This document shows, piece by piece, positions 24,001 to 34,722 of a stretch of DNA of 64,000 nucleotides. A model generated the notes under the pieces. The model saw only the letters and a program-made list of their open reading frames with translations. It did not search any database and had not been told where the DNA came from. Location: assembly GCF_030867145.1 (NCBI RefSeq), contig NC_134415.1, forward strand, positions 17,524,417-17,588,416, in the 5' to 3' direction. Source of the stretch: Opisthocomus hoazin. Lineage: Eukaryota; Chordata; Aves; Opisthocomiformes; Opisthocomidae. Numbering within the stretch: position 1 is the first letter of the stretch; each line of letters starts with the position of its first letter. The translations under genes were made by a program, and so were the position numbers.

Positions 24001-27000
24001 TTTCGGCTTGGGGATTACCCCCGGAGAACAGCTCGGGGAGGTGGAAGGGACAGGTGGCGCAGCTCCCTTCTTGGTCCTGGCCAGGGGCTCAGGGTTAAAG
24101 GAGCTGCCTGCCCGGCCTGCCCTGCCTTTGACAGGCCTTGTCTTCTCCTGGCCTCAGGACCAGGTTGGAGGCAACTCAATTTTTTTTTGCCGGGGATATC
24201 CTCCCTTGGTGATGTGGATGAGAACCCTGATGGAATTTGCTCCAGATGGGACCTCTCGCCCTGGGGAACCTGCTGCTGCACGGGGAGCACAGTGCTTTCA
24301 GCCTGTCAGAGTTTGTAGGTGCTGGGCTGTGGCTGGGGCTGGTGGCAAGGGCAGGTCTCTTCACTGTCGTGATGAGAGTGGGAGCGTTATCCATTAACCA
24401 GAGGAGGAGACAGGCCAATGGCAACACAACTGAGCTATTAAGAAGCGATCCACCCTCCCCTGCAGCTTCTCCTTCCTGGCTTCACACCCACTCCTCATGG
24501 CAGTGCGAGGCTGGTGTGACTGCGTGGTGAGCAACGTCGGGAAATCGATCTGCCGGCGTGTTCCCGGACGGGGCTGTTACTGCAGAGGCGGTGGGAGCGG
24601 TGTGCCCGGGCGATGGTGGGCAGGAGGCACGTCTCGCTGGGGCTTGAGGGAGCTGCCATTAGGGCCCCACGTTCCCCCTGCCTGGGCTCTGCAGCTGGCC
24701 TTGCTCTGAGAGAGAAGCCTTCCATGCAAAACAAAACGCAATGGCAGCAAAGAGCCTGGCTGTCGATAAACAAACACGAGTCGTCCACCACCAGCTGTCC
24801 CTCCCTGCCCTCCCCGTGGCTGCGAGGGCGATGCGGTGTGTCAGAAGGGGATTGCTTCAGCAGGGCAGCAGCCCAGCCCCTGGGCTCCCTATCGCCCGGC
24901 ATCGGCGTGGGAGGGCATCAGCACCCCTGCGTGTTCAGGCACCCGGGCAAGCTCTGGCAGCACGCCGTGCCGGATGGCCAGCCCGCTTCAGCAGGGGCTG
25001 CGATACCCTCGGGTCTGCCAGCGGGGAGTCTCCGAGCTGCCCTCGTCTCCTCTGCTCCCCAGATTAATGCAGGGGCGGCTGGGATGCCAGCAGAGCCTGC
25101 ACGCCGATGCCAGCCTCTCCAAAGTGCCACTTTGGCAGGAGCAGAGCGCTGGGGGGCTCTCAAGCGGGGGTCTCCATGCTTCCCTGGGGCATCCCCAAGG
25201 ATGCCAATGGTCCCAGGCAGCCCAGGACCTTGTGGCTGTGGCACGCTGGGTGGTGCCTGGTTGCACAGACGCGGCAGTGCCTGAAGGTTGGGATTTGGAG
25301 GGGATGTGACTTGCCCTTTCCCTGGTTGCGGACAGGCTTATTATTGTCGGTTGTGCAGGAGAGTCTGTTTTGTCAGGCTTTGGGCAGATGTGGGGGTGAG
25401 CTCCCCACCTCCTGTTGGCTCTCCCTGGCTGATCCTACTCGCACAAAGGTTTTCTGGTTTGCCACAGGTTGGCCGAGGCCAGCGCCAAGAGTGGGAAGTT
25501 TGGACTCTGACTTACTCCCTCTGCAGGAGGTGTCCACCTCGAGCCTTGCTCTCCACGTGTGAGACCTGAGTCCTGCCAGGCCGTTTGGGGAAGCTGAGCT
25601 GTTCAGGGAGGAGGGAAGAGGGTGCCAGACGCGGTGTTTCCGCCCTGGGTGTTTACTCCAAGTCCTTTGCTTGCTCTGTGACTCTGGTGGCATGCTGCCA
25701 CCTTGGCTTTCCAGTCCTGGGTCCACAGACTGTGCGCTGCCCACGCGGCTCTGCTGGAGCTGCCGCAGAGTGGGGACGTGGCAAGCGCGGCTCTCAGCAG
25801 GCAGCATCTTCCCCTCAGCCTGCTTTAAAGCCAGCTGGGAACTGTGCAGGGGTATGTGGCTCCTGGAGTGCCCCCAACTCAGACCCAGCCAGGGCATCCA
25901 TCCCTGCTCCCTCCTTTTGTTTCTGGGGATCATGGGGTGCGCTTGGCTGGGACAAAGGGGGTGAGGGGGTGACAGACATGCCCCATCTCCTGGAGCAGAG
26001 CTGCCATATCCATTGTGAGATGGCTGCATTTAGCAGCTGAAGCCAGCTTGGGGTTTGCGAGGGGCTGCGGCTGTCCGAGCAGCGAGCGGGATCTTGGCAG
26101 GACAGGCGGCTGGCAGAGGGACCGCGCGGGACCACGGCGGATGCCAAAACCTGCTTCCCTGCTTGCCATCCCCTTTCCCAGTAGGGCTGCAGACATTTGA
26201 TGCCGAAAGGAGTGGTCAGCCAGGGCCCCCGTTCCTGAGCTGGCCTACAAGCCAAAGGCCGCTTCGGTCTGTGGGGACCCAAAATAGCCCTGGTATTTCT
26301 GTCCTGTCCTCCGGGCACAGCTGATGTGCCGAGGACGAAGCCAACCTCCGCCCACCACAGGCCCATCGGCGGTTCGCCCCCATGCCCGTGCGTCCGTCCC
26401 ACCTTCTGCCAGGGGGCTGCTGGTCTGCAGGAAGGAATCGCCCCTCCAGATTTTGGGAGCTGGGGCGATGGTGATGCCAAGGGAAGATCGTGTTGCTCTG
26501 GCTCTGGTTGTGCTCCTCCGCCTCCCCACTAAATGGGAAGCAGCTGTGCAGCCTCTGAAAAACTGCTGAGCGGGGCAAAATGAGCTGTGCCCATGTGCCA
26601 GCCCCCTGGCAGGGCTGGCAGCCTGCTGCAGCCCCTCTGCCGAGTCCTCTGGGTGCAGGGGCAAGGCTTGCTCCATCCAGCCCAGGGGATGCTCTCCCAC
26701 CTGCTTGGGGGGCTCGGGAGCAGCGTGGGGCTGCCTCTCCTGGGGGAGAGGAGCCCCCATAAAGTGCGCAGTGGCATTTGGGGTAGGGGAGCATGTTTGG
26801 GGTTCAGCTGAGCCCTCCAAGCCTCCTCTGCCGGGGGCTCTGTGCATAGCAGGGTCTCCATGCGTAGCTTGGGGAAGGATTTAGAGGGGCTTTTGAACTT
26901 TTCAGTGATTTTACAGGCTCCCCTGCCTTGCCCCTCAGTGCTGGGCTGTTTTGAGGACCTCCCAGCTGCAGCATAAGCTGTCTCCATCCTTCTCCCCCCA

Positions 27001-30000
27001 GCCCCTCACTGCACGTTGCTCCACGCTCATCTCCCTAATGTCATTCTGGCCTGACTCCTTCCTGGGTCTGCCAGCTCTGAGCTCAGTCCTGGGGCCAGGA
27101 ACATGAAGCAATGAAGAAGGAGTCCTCTCCACTCTCCATCCCAGCACCCCGGGGACCACTGATGGGCAGGTGGGCTCCCGCAGTCCTGCTCTTCCCCTCC
27201 AGAACTGCTCCCTGAGCGGTGACCGCGGGGTAGCCATGTGTTGCTGGTAGGTACGGCAGGGTGTGGAGAAACTCATCTTGCCCCTCTCTTTCATTCCCGG
27301 GCTGTGGCACTCACTCCCAGCCTGGCCTGCCTGGGTTTCTTCTCGTGCATGCGCTGAGTCCTTATCTTCATACTTGTCTGGCTATGGGCTGTTTTGGTCT
27401 CGTCCTGTCTTGCCATGTGCTTCTTCCTCACCGATCTCACCTTTGCTTCTTTTAGCTGCAGACATGAGGGGGAAACGGGGTCACGGTCCTGTAGGCTCAG
27501 CCCATCCCTCTGACGTGCTGTTACTGCAACGCAAGGTGCGGCCGGTCGAGATACCATCTGTACAGATGGGGATTCCTCTTGAGCAAGCCCAAGCGTGACT
27601 CGAGGGGAAGCTACCAGAGCAGAAGAGGTGCATCTGGCAGCCATGCCCCACGGGGTCTTACCTAAGTGCTGCCCCACCCCGGCAGAGAGCATCCCTCTTC
27701 CCACCCGACCGGGTGGAAATGAGGAGTGTCACCTGCCTGCAGGAGAGCCGTGGTGGCCTCTGCCACCACTGCACCAAGCCCCAGGCTCCGTGCAAGGAGG
27801 ACCCGCTCACGGCTCGGGGCTGCATCTGGCTGCTCCTTGTGCTTCCAGCTGAGTTTTACGTTTGCGGTGTCCGGACGTTCTCCCTAGGGGTCCTGTAGGA
27901 TTTTCTCCGTTGGGAAGCGGAAATGTGGCTTCCTCCCATTGTGCCTCTTCCGCCGCGGCCCCTCTGCCAACCCTGGGGGAGCAGCCGTCCCTGGCAGAGC
28001 CAGGCCGCTGCTCCGCTGGCCACGCTGGCACCGCAAGGGCTTGGACCGGCCCTGCGGACGTGGGCTGCCGGCTGCAGAGGATGCCAGGCGAGGATGAAGG
28101 TCTGGGCTGAGGCATCCCCAGGCTCTCCCTGAACCCGTGGTGGTCCCGTGGGAAGCTGTGGCTGGATGGTGTGAGCTTGGTGTGAGCCTCTGTGCCTGCC
28201 CGTGGTGGGTCATTCTCCCTGGCCCCCCAGCCTCAGGCAGCCCCTGGAGATTCTCAGAGCTGCCTGGAGGCGCTGCCCAGATCCGAGAGGTGGTTTCTGC
28301 CCTTCTCCTTGGAAGAGCCCCTACAGATCCCTGTCTCTGCAGGCAGGCTCCTGGGAGCAGCTTATCTTTCCCTCTCTGACACTTCCTCAGAAATGACGTT
28401 CCCCCTTAATGCCTGCCCCCCCGGGCGCTGTATCTCCTCCCGCACCCCCAAACAGCCGGCCTTGGAGCAGGTGACTGCTCCGGTGTTTGTGGGGCTTTTC
28501 CTGCTTCTCCCAAGGCTGCGGTGTCCCCGCACTCCCGCGGCCTGAAGTGACCAGAAGCGAGGGTCCGGGACCAACCTGCCCATCTGGTAAGCTTCTTGCT
28601 GTGATATTAAAATGTCCCCCCGCAGCGTTTGATGGGATGCTAAGCAGCAGCTCCTGTCACCGCTCTGAGGGGTTGCGTGGATGCCTGGAGGGGTTTCCTC
28701 TGGCCGGGGACCAGGTGTGCCTGGGCTTCGGCACTCACTGTGTGCTGGGGAGAGAGGTGTGTGGGTTTGTCACGGGGCTGCCATCTCTAGGGCCTCCACA
28801 TTGGTACTTGGCCAGCAATATGTCAGGGCTGGAAACCCACACGGCAGCCCCGGTGGGGAGGTGGGTGCCCACAGCCTCGTGGGACTCAGTGATGGGTGGA
28901 AGAGCCCCAGCTGCATTGCCTAGGGGGGTTTTATGGCTGTCTCTGCCCCATCACTGCCTGCTCCCCTCTCGCTGGTGGGAAGCTCTTCAGGGACAGCACT
29001 GGAGCCCCACCGGGCCCTGGGGAACTTGCTGCCCGGCTGGGTCGCGTTACCTGCCAGGGGCAAGGGCTCCCAGGGAGCCTCTTGGGGTTCCCTGACCTCC
29101 CCAGAGGAGGGACTTTGCAGCTGGCTGGTGTGCACGGTTCAAAACACTGCACAGGGCTGCGCGCTGCCCCCGCGCCAGCCGGCAGCCAAGATAACGGCCA
29201 GCGGCGGGTGCTGGGAGCGGGGACAGCCTCCATAGCTTCTGCTCTGCGGGGGGGTTGTGTGGTGGCTGGAGGAGCCGCAAGCCTGAAGGCAGAGAAGGTC
29301 TAGAGCTGCCTCTCCTTTTGCCCATGGAGGAGTGGAGGGAGCAAGGTGTAGCAGGTCAGAAACATTGCCCAGGGACCCTCACCTCTGTGGAGTGAGGGTG
29401 CTGTATGGAGGTTTTTTCTGCCTTCCAAGCCCTGGCAATGCAGAGGGGTTTGTCTTCAGGCAGCAAGGCCAGGGAGGAGGCAGAAATGGCCCCATCCTGC
29501 TCCCCGACTAAGGTCCCTCCTTGGGATGCAGGCGTGAGCAGCGCTGGCAGGAGCGGATGGCGCAGCAAGCCTGTTTGCAGAGAAGCAGGGCTCAGAAAGG
29601 AGAAGAACGAGAATAATAGGAAGTGTTAGCAGCTCCCTGATGGAAACTGCTCGCAAAGCACACCAGGAGTAGGAAGGAGCTTCTCTGTCTGCTCCACAAG
29701 AGCCTAAGCAGTTTCTTCCACCTTCTTGCAGGGGGCTCCTTGGAGCATCTGCAGAGGAAAGGTTAGAAAGCAAATCTAAACAGCAACAAGTCGCTAGGGC
29801 AAGGCGATGTTCACCAGAAGGAAAGGGAGGGCAAACTGGCTGGCTGTCACGTGTGGCCAGTAGTCCTTCGCTCCTGCCCCGGCCCCCAGGGACTGGGAGG
29901 GGAGGGAAAGACGTGACGTTCATTTCTAAGAAGAGCTAGAGGGAACTTCAGAGAAAAGCTGACTGATGAATCTGCTGCGTGTCGCGGGTGTCTGCGCAGC

Positions 30001-30260
30001 GATAGCGTCCGTGAGTGGTTGGGGAGGCTCCTGCTGAGGGGCCCTGGAGCTGGGGCAGCGCTTGGTAGAGACTCTGGGCTTGTGGCACCCACGCTGCTTC
30101 CCAGAAGACATTGGGCCAGGGCTTTCAGCCCAGTTTTTGAGGGAACTGGCTGGTCAAGAGGGAAGGTCCTCACACGGCTCCGTAACTGGTACGAAAACAG
30201 GAAGGAGGATGTAGGAGTCAGCGGTCAGTTTCTGCGGTGGAAAAAGATCGCTGCGTTGGG
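21040..30260. other. Intergenic, about 9 kb without a supported gene
   Basis: I read both strands for exon-like open segments bounded by AG/GT, tRNA-like boxes and retroelement motifs and found nothing coherent. No CR1 3' module is recognisable. In human the segment left of SLC29A1 holds TMEM63B, CAPN11 and MYMX; I do not recognise any of them here. Confidence 0.4.
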
Positions 30261-30420
30261 TCCCATGTTTTTTCGGTGTGTTCGTGAGTGACCTGGAAAA
30301 GGGAATGAGCAATGAGATGACAGGGCTTGCCGAGGCGACTGGATTACTCAGGTTCACGGGGACAAGTGCCAGCTAGAAAGAGTACAGAAGACCATTTCAA
30401 CACTGGGCAGTAGGGCGGTA
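30261..30420 (+). mobile_element. Possible very old LINE relic
   Basis: The phrase around 30282-30305 ('gtgttcgtgagtgacctgga' followed by 'aaagggaatgag') resembles the reverse-transcriptase-domain text of CR1 elements (agtgacctgga-aaaggga). The sequence after it is too diverged to follow, so limits and identity are doubtful. Confidence 0.3.
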
Positions 30421-33400
30421 GGAAATTCAGTTTAGATAAAAGTCAAGTGATAGAGGAGGGGCAGGGGGACAAAGCCCCAGATCTGCAAACAAGATTAGAC
30501 ACTGAGCTGGCCATTTGCAGCAAGGCCTGGGGCTATTTCAGATAGCTCGGTGTGCGTAAAAACACATTGAATCATCTTTGCAAGTGACAAAGCAGAAATA
30601 AAGCAGGAAAGCCTTGTGCCACTCTTCAAATTGGCGTCTCACGCCCTTGCAGACCATGCGGGCCCCCAGCCCCAGTGTCTCTGGAAGGGTTGAGGGGAGC
30701 CGGGGAAGGCTGGGAGGAAAGCCACAAGGAGGACCGAAGGCGTGGAGCCGTGCCTGGATGACTAAGTGAGCTAGAATTTCTCTGTTTGGAGAGAGAGCTG
30801 TAGGGTGGATACAATCCAGGCCTGCAAAGCCATGGCTGGCATGGAGAAGCCACTCCAATGTTCATCTACCCTTTGATGGCCAGGGTGAGTGTTCCCCGGC
30901 CGAGGCCCTGCGTGTGGGGAGACAGGCTCCGAGTCAGAGGGGGAAGCAGGGATTTCGCAGAAGCGAAACCTGCTGCAGGCGATGAAATGCATGAACAGCG
31001 TGTTCCTCCGGCTGGGGGACTGGCGGAGCCGCCGGGCCGTTAGGCTGTGCCTGTGCCACCCTTACGCTCTCTTGGTGTCTGCTTTTGCCCTCTCATGGAG
31101 ACAAGCTTTTGAGCCAGACCGGCCTCTGATTTGCCCCGGGATCCCAGCCCTTATTTTGGGAGGGCTTGCGTTTTTCCCAGCCGCGCGGTGGTGGTGCACA
31201 ATCGCGCACACTCATACATCTTGTGAAATACAAGCACGTGTCCTCGCAGCTGGCGGCTGGAGGCGGAGGCGGGCAGGACGCTGCCCAGGAGGCTGGTTCC
31301 CCGGACCCCAGCACAAGGTAGGAGGACCTGCATGGTCAGCGTCAGGCACGCACATGAAATCTCATGAAACGAGCAGTCTCAGAGCGTTTGCCATCCTCCA
31401 GCTGAGTCACGGCCATCAGCGCTGCATGGGACTCGCACGCCCGTGCCGTGCCGGGCTTGTTCCCTGGCGACAGGTGAACCTCGGCGGGCCCCGGGTCAGC
31501 GTTCCTGCCGGGAGGGCTCTGGTGTCGCCTGGGGGAGTGAGCAGATGCACGGGATGGGGTGCAGCCTGGCCCTGCAAAGCGATCCCCTGCAAGCAGTGGC
31601 AGCGGGACGTGGGGTGCTCGCCATCGGGGCTGCTGGCAGCCCCTCGTCTAGGGACCGCAAGGGCGGTGCTGTGCTTGGTGTGGCGTAAAGGGCTTTTCTT
31701 TAAAGAGCTGGTGTTCCTGGGTATAAACCCACAGCATGCCTACCCGCCGCTGTGAAATTGCTTTGGAGTGGAAAGCTCAGCACACGCTGTGCTCCCCTTC
31801 GGCGAAGGCAGCAAGAGCAGGAGAAAAGGCGATGCGTGGGAAGGGAGAGGTCGGGAAATCTCCGAAGCCCAGTGACAAACGGGCAGCTTCAGGCATGGCT
31901 GTCCTGCAGTGCAAGTTTCTCTGCGGAGGTTAGGTGGCTTTGGTGGCGGCTGGCCCTGCCATGGGCTCCCAGGGCCTAGCTGGCAATGGGACTGCATGTG
32001 GCCCAATACCGCAGGTGTCACTTGGCATCTGTCAAGGCCTTGATGCAGTGTGAATGGGCAATTAAAATTAAAATTGTGTCTTGTTTGTACCTGCTCAGAG
32101 GCGTTAGCCTGTGGTTTGTTAAGCCCACTCCTTGTTATCTTGCTCCTTCCACTTACACATCGCTTCTGAGGGGACAAGACAGACTGCTCTATGCCCGGGA
32201 ACAAAACGGGTGTCCTTAGGGCGAGCCCCCCATCGCTCCTCCTTTTCCCTGTCCCCCAGGCTGGGCAGCCACTGGACTGGGCACGGGGAGGCTCCTGCGG
32301 GAGGTGGTTGGAGCTGTGCTGCGGCGGGTGGGAGGCAGGGTGGCCTCCATCCCCCGGTCCCTTACGGTCGGGCTGCTCTCAGCGGGTGGGGGCAGGGTTG
32401 CCACCTGTTGCTGGTGTTGGCTGGGGTGACCTTTTCTGTTTGTGGTAGGGCTGTTTGTAAGAGCCGGCGGCTGGACGTGTTTCCTGCCATAATGAGTGCT
32501 GACCCGTGAGCCCCTTGGCAGGCACCGGCTCTCTGTGGAAAAAATTAGGAGGCACTTAGCGAAGTGAGACAGTAAACAAAACAGAGCGGAGAGGAGGCAG
32601 CGGCCGGGCAGCACCCGCCGGGAGGTCGGGCTCCTGACGCGGGGACGTGAGCGCTCTCCGGACGGAAGCGGGAGGCAGCCGGGAAGGCAGCGTGGCGGAG
32701 CAGCACACAGCACCGTGCCCCAGCACCCCCGGGCCCCACTGCTGAGCCCCCCCCACCACCTCCCCAGCGCCACGGGCCACCCCTTCCTCCCGCCCCGGGT
32801 GCCTGGGCAGCGGGACCCGGGCCGAGTGCCAGCCGTGGTACCCGACACCTCTTCTCCTCCTCGGCGGATGCTACTAGACCCAAATGGCCCCCGACCCCGT
32901 GACTTGAGCCGGGGCCTGACACTCACCCCCAGGCGCGGGGGGTGTGGAAGGGGACACGCACATCACCATCAGATACGCTGAGCACAGGGCTCGCTCTGGC
33001 TCTGTCCTCCCCAGGTATGTCTGTGCGGTCGGTCGCTGCCCCTGTTTCTTGGGACACCGATGTGACCTGGTGGGGGGCTGGGAGGGGGGCCAGGGGCTTG
33101 GCTGGGCGAGGGGCGGTGTGTTGAGGGCTTGCTGGAGACCCATGGGGGCAGCTGGGGTTCTCCTGCCTGTTTGGGGGTGAGATCTGTGTGCTCGGGGACA
33201 AGCAGTGGCCCCAGCCGGGTGTCTGTGTGTGAGGGGCTGGCAGTTGTGCGTGCAGATCCCGCTGCTGATCCCGGGTCAGGGCTTAGAGCATCTCCTGCCC
33301 ACAGAGGCACTGGAAGACTGCTGGAGGGTGTTCTCGGATGTCTTCTCTGGAAGCCCAGGTGGCTCGCAAGGGCAAGGCAGGAGCATGCCCTGAGCTGTCT

Positions 33401-33690
33401 GCATGGGAAGGCAGGGGAGCCGTGCTGCGGATGGCTCCAGCGTCGTGGAACGGCACCTGCCCGTGTTGGTGGGGCGCTCGGTCCCACGCAGGGGTACCTG
33501 CCGTCCTGTGCTGGCTTTTCCAAGCAGCTAACGGGCTTCCCAAATCGCTCTCCACATCCTGCTGGCGATGTTCCGCCTCCACCGCAGCTGCAGGCTCCCC
33601 AGCCTGCAGGACCACACCGGGGGAAGACGCGAGCTGTGCCCAGAACCGAGCGGGGAACCTGCGACCAGTGACGGGGCTCCGCTGCCTTTA
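30421..33690. other. Intergenic; GC-rich patch at about 32580-32960
   Basis: No supported gene. The patch 32580-32960 is CpG-enriched, but I find no open segment with a plausible donor and family resemblance. It may be a distal regulatory element of SLC29A1 (inference). Confidence 0.35.
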
Positions 33691-33711
33691 AGCGTGCCGG
33701 GGCTTGCCGGG

Positions 33712-33734
33712 ACTACAGATCCCAGCATGCTGCG
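33712..33734 (+). promoter_or_regulatory. ZNF143-type (SBS) core-promoter motif
   Basis: Reads 'actacagatcccagcatgct' plus gcg. This is close to the ZNF143/SBS consensus ACTACAAnTCCCAGCATGC, which marks CpG-island transcription starts. It lies in a CpG-rich patch about 1 kb upstream of the SLC29A1 start codon and about 150 bp before a good donor, so it most likely serves SLC29A1. Confidence 0.7.
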
Positions 33735-33885
33735 TCTCGCCTGCCCGCTCCCCCGCCGCGCTTGGCAGGCTGCGGGCAGGGATGCTGTAGCCCGCAGCGG
33801 TGCGGTGCGGTGCGGTGTGGTGCGGTGCGGCCGAGGGGCATGCCCCGGGGCGGCGGGGGGCTCAGCGCCGGGCGCCCCGCCGCAG
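33735..33885 (+). other. SLC29A1: Probable 5' UTR exon of SLC29A1
   Basis: CpG-rich sequence following the ZNF143-like motif and ending at a donor (ccgccgcag/gtgaag, GT at 33886). The first coding exon's acceptor is at 34668, so an intron of about 780 nt would separate them. The 5' limit is a guess. The exon contains a pentanucleotide array at 33797-33830. Confidence 0.5.
33797..33830 (+). repeat. (CGGTG)n pentanucleotide array
   Basis: About six CGGTG units with one CpG-to-TpG variant, ending at 'gcggccg'. It lies in the likely first exon of SLC29A1, so copy number could vary the 5' UTR. Confidence 0.9.
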
Positions 33886-34722
33886 GTGAAGCCCTGGGAG
33901 AGGTGCCGGAGCATCGCATGCTGCGGCGCCCGGACTGGAAAAGGACAAGGCAGGCCTGAGGTTTCTGCGGGGCGGCTAATCTCGCTCTGTCACAGGGAGA
34001 GGGGGCGGGAGGGTCCCTTTTCGGGGGTCCTGGCGGGGAGAGCGATGCCGGGGCAGTGATGGGGGTAAAGGATCGGTGGGCACTGCAGAGGGGACAGCAG
34101 TGCCAGGGACGCCCTTGGCTTTCCAAGGTGACCCAGGACATGGGCTGCATGAGCCCCAGGGAAGCGGGAAGTGGAAATGGGGGATTTGCGTGGTTTTGGA
34201 GGAAGAGGCCGCCGAATTAAATGTGTCTTTTGTGCCAGCGTGCCCCAGGCGTTGGCGGGAGGTGGGGAGGGCGCTGGGGGCGGACACAGCCTGCTGCGCA
34301 TATGCTTCGCTCATAGCCCCAGGATTGGGGGCAGAGAGCTGCAGGCTCACAAATCCCTAAGTGCCTGCTGCGGAGCAGCTGGCCGAGCAGCCCGGGCACC
34401 GCAGGAAAGACGTCTCCCTTTCGGAGGGGAAAGGCTTGGTGTCCCCTGGCCAGCAGAATAAGGCTGTGTGTCGTAGCCCTTCGGCTGAAGGACTCTGAGC
34501 CACAGGTTTCCAAAGCTCCTGTGCTGTGCTCTCACCATTCGCCGGCTCTGTTCGGCTCCCGGTGCTGTGGGGCACTCACCCAGCAGCATGGCTGGCGGGT
34601 TAAAGCCAGCCCTGCTCCTGCCTAGCCTGCGTCCCTCACTCCTCCGTAAAATCCTGTTTGCTTTCCAGACGGAGAGCAGCCACGAGACTTGCTGGGACCT
34701 GCGCTGACGATTGCTGCACAAG

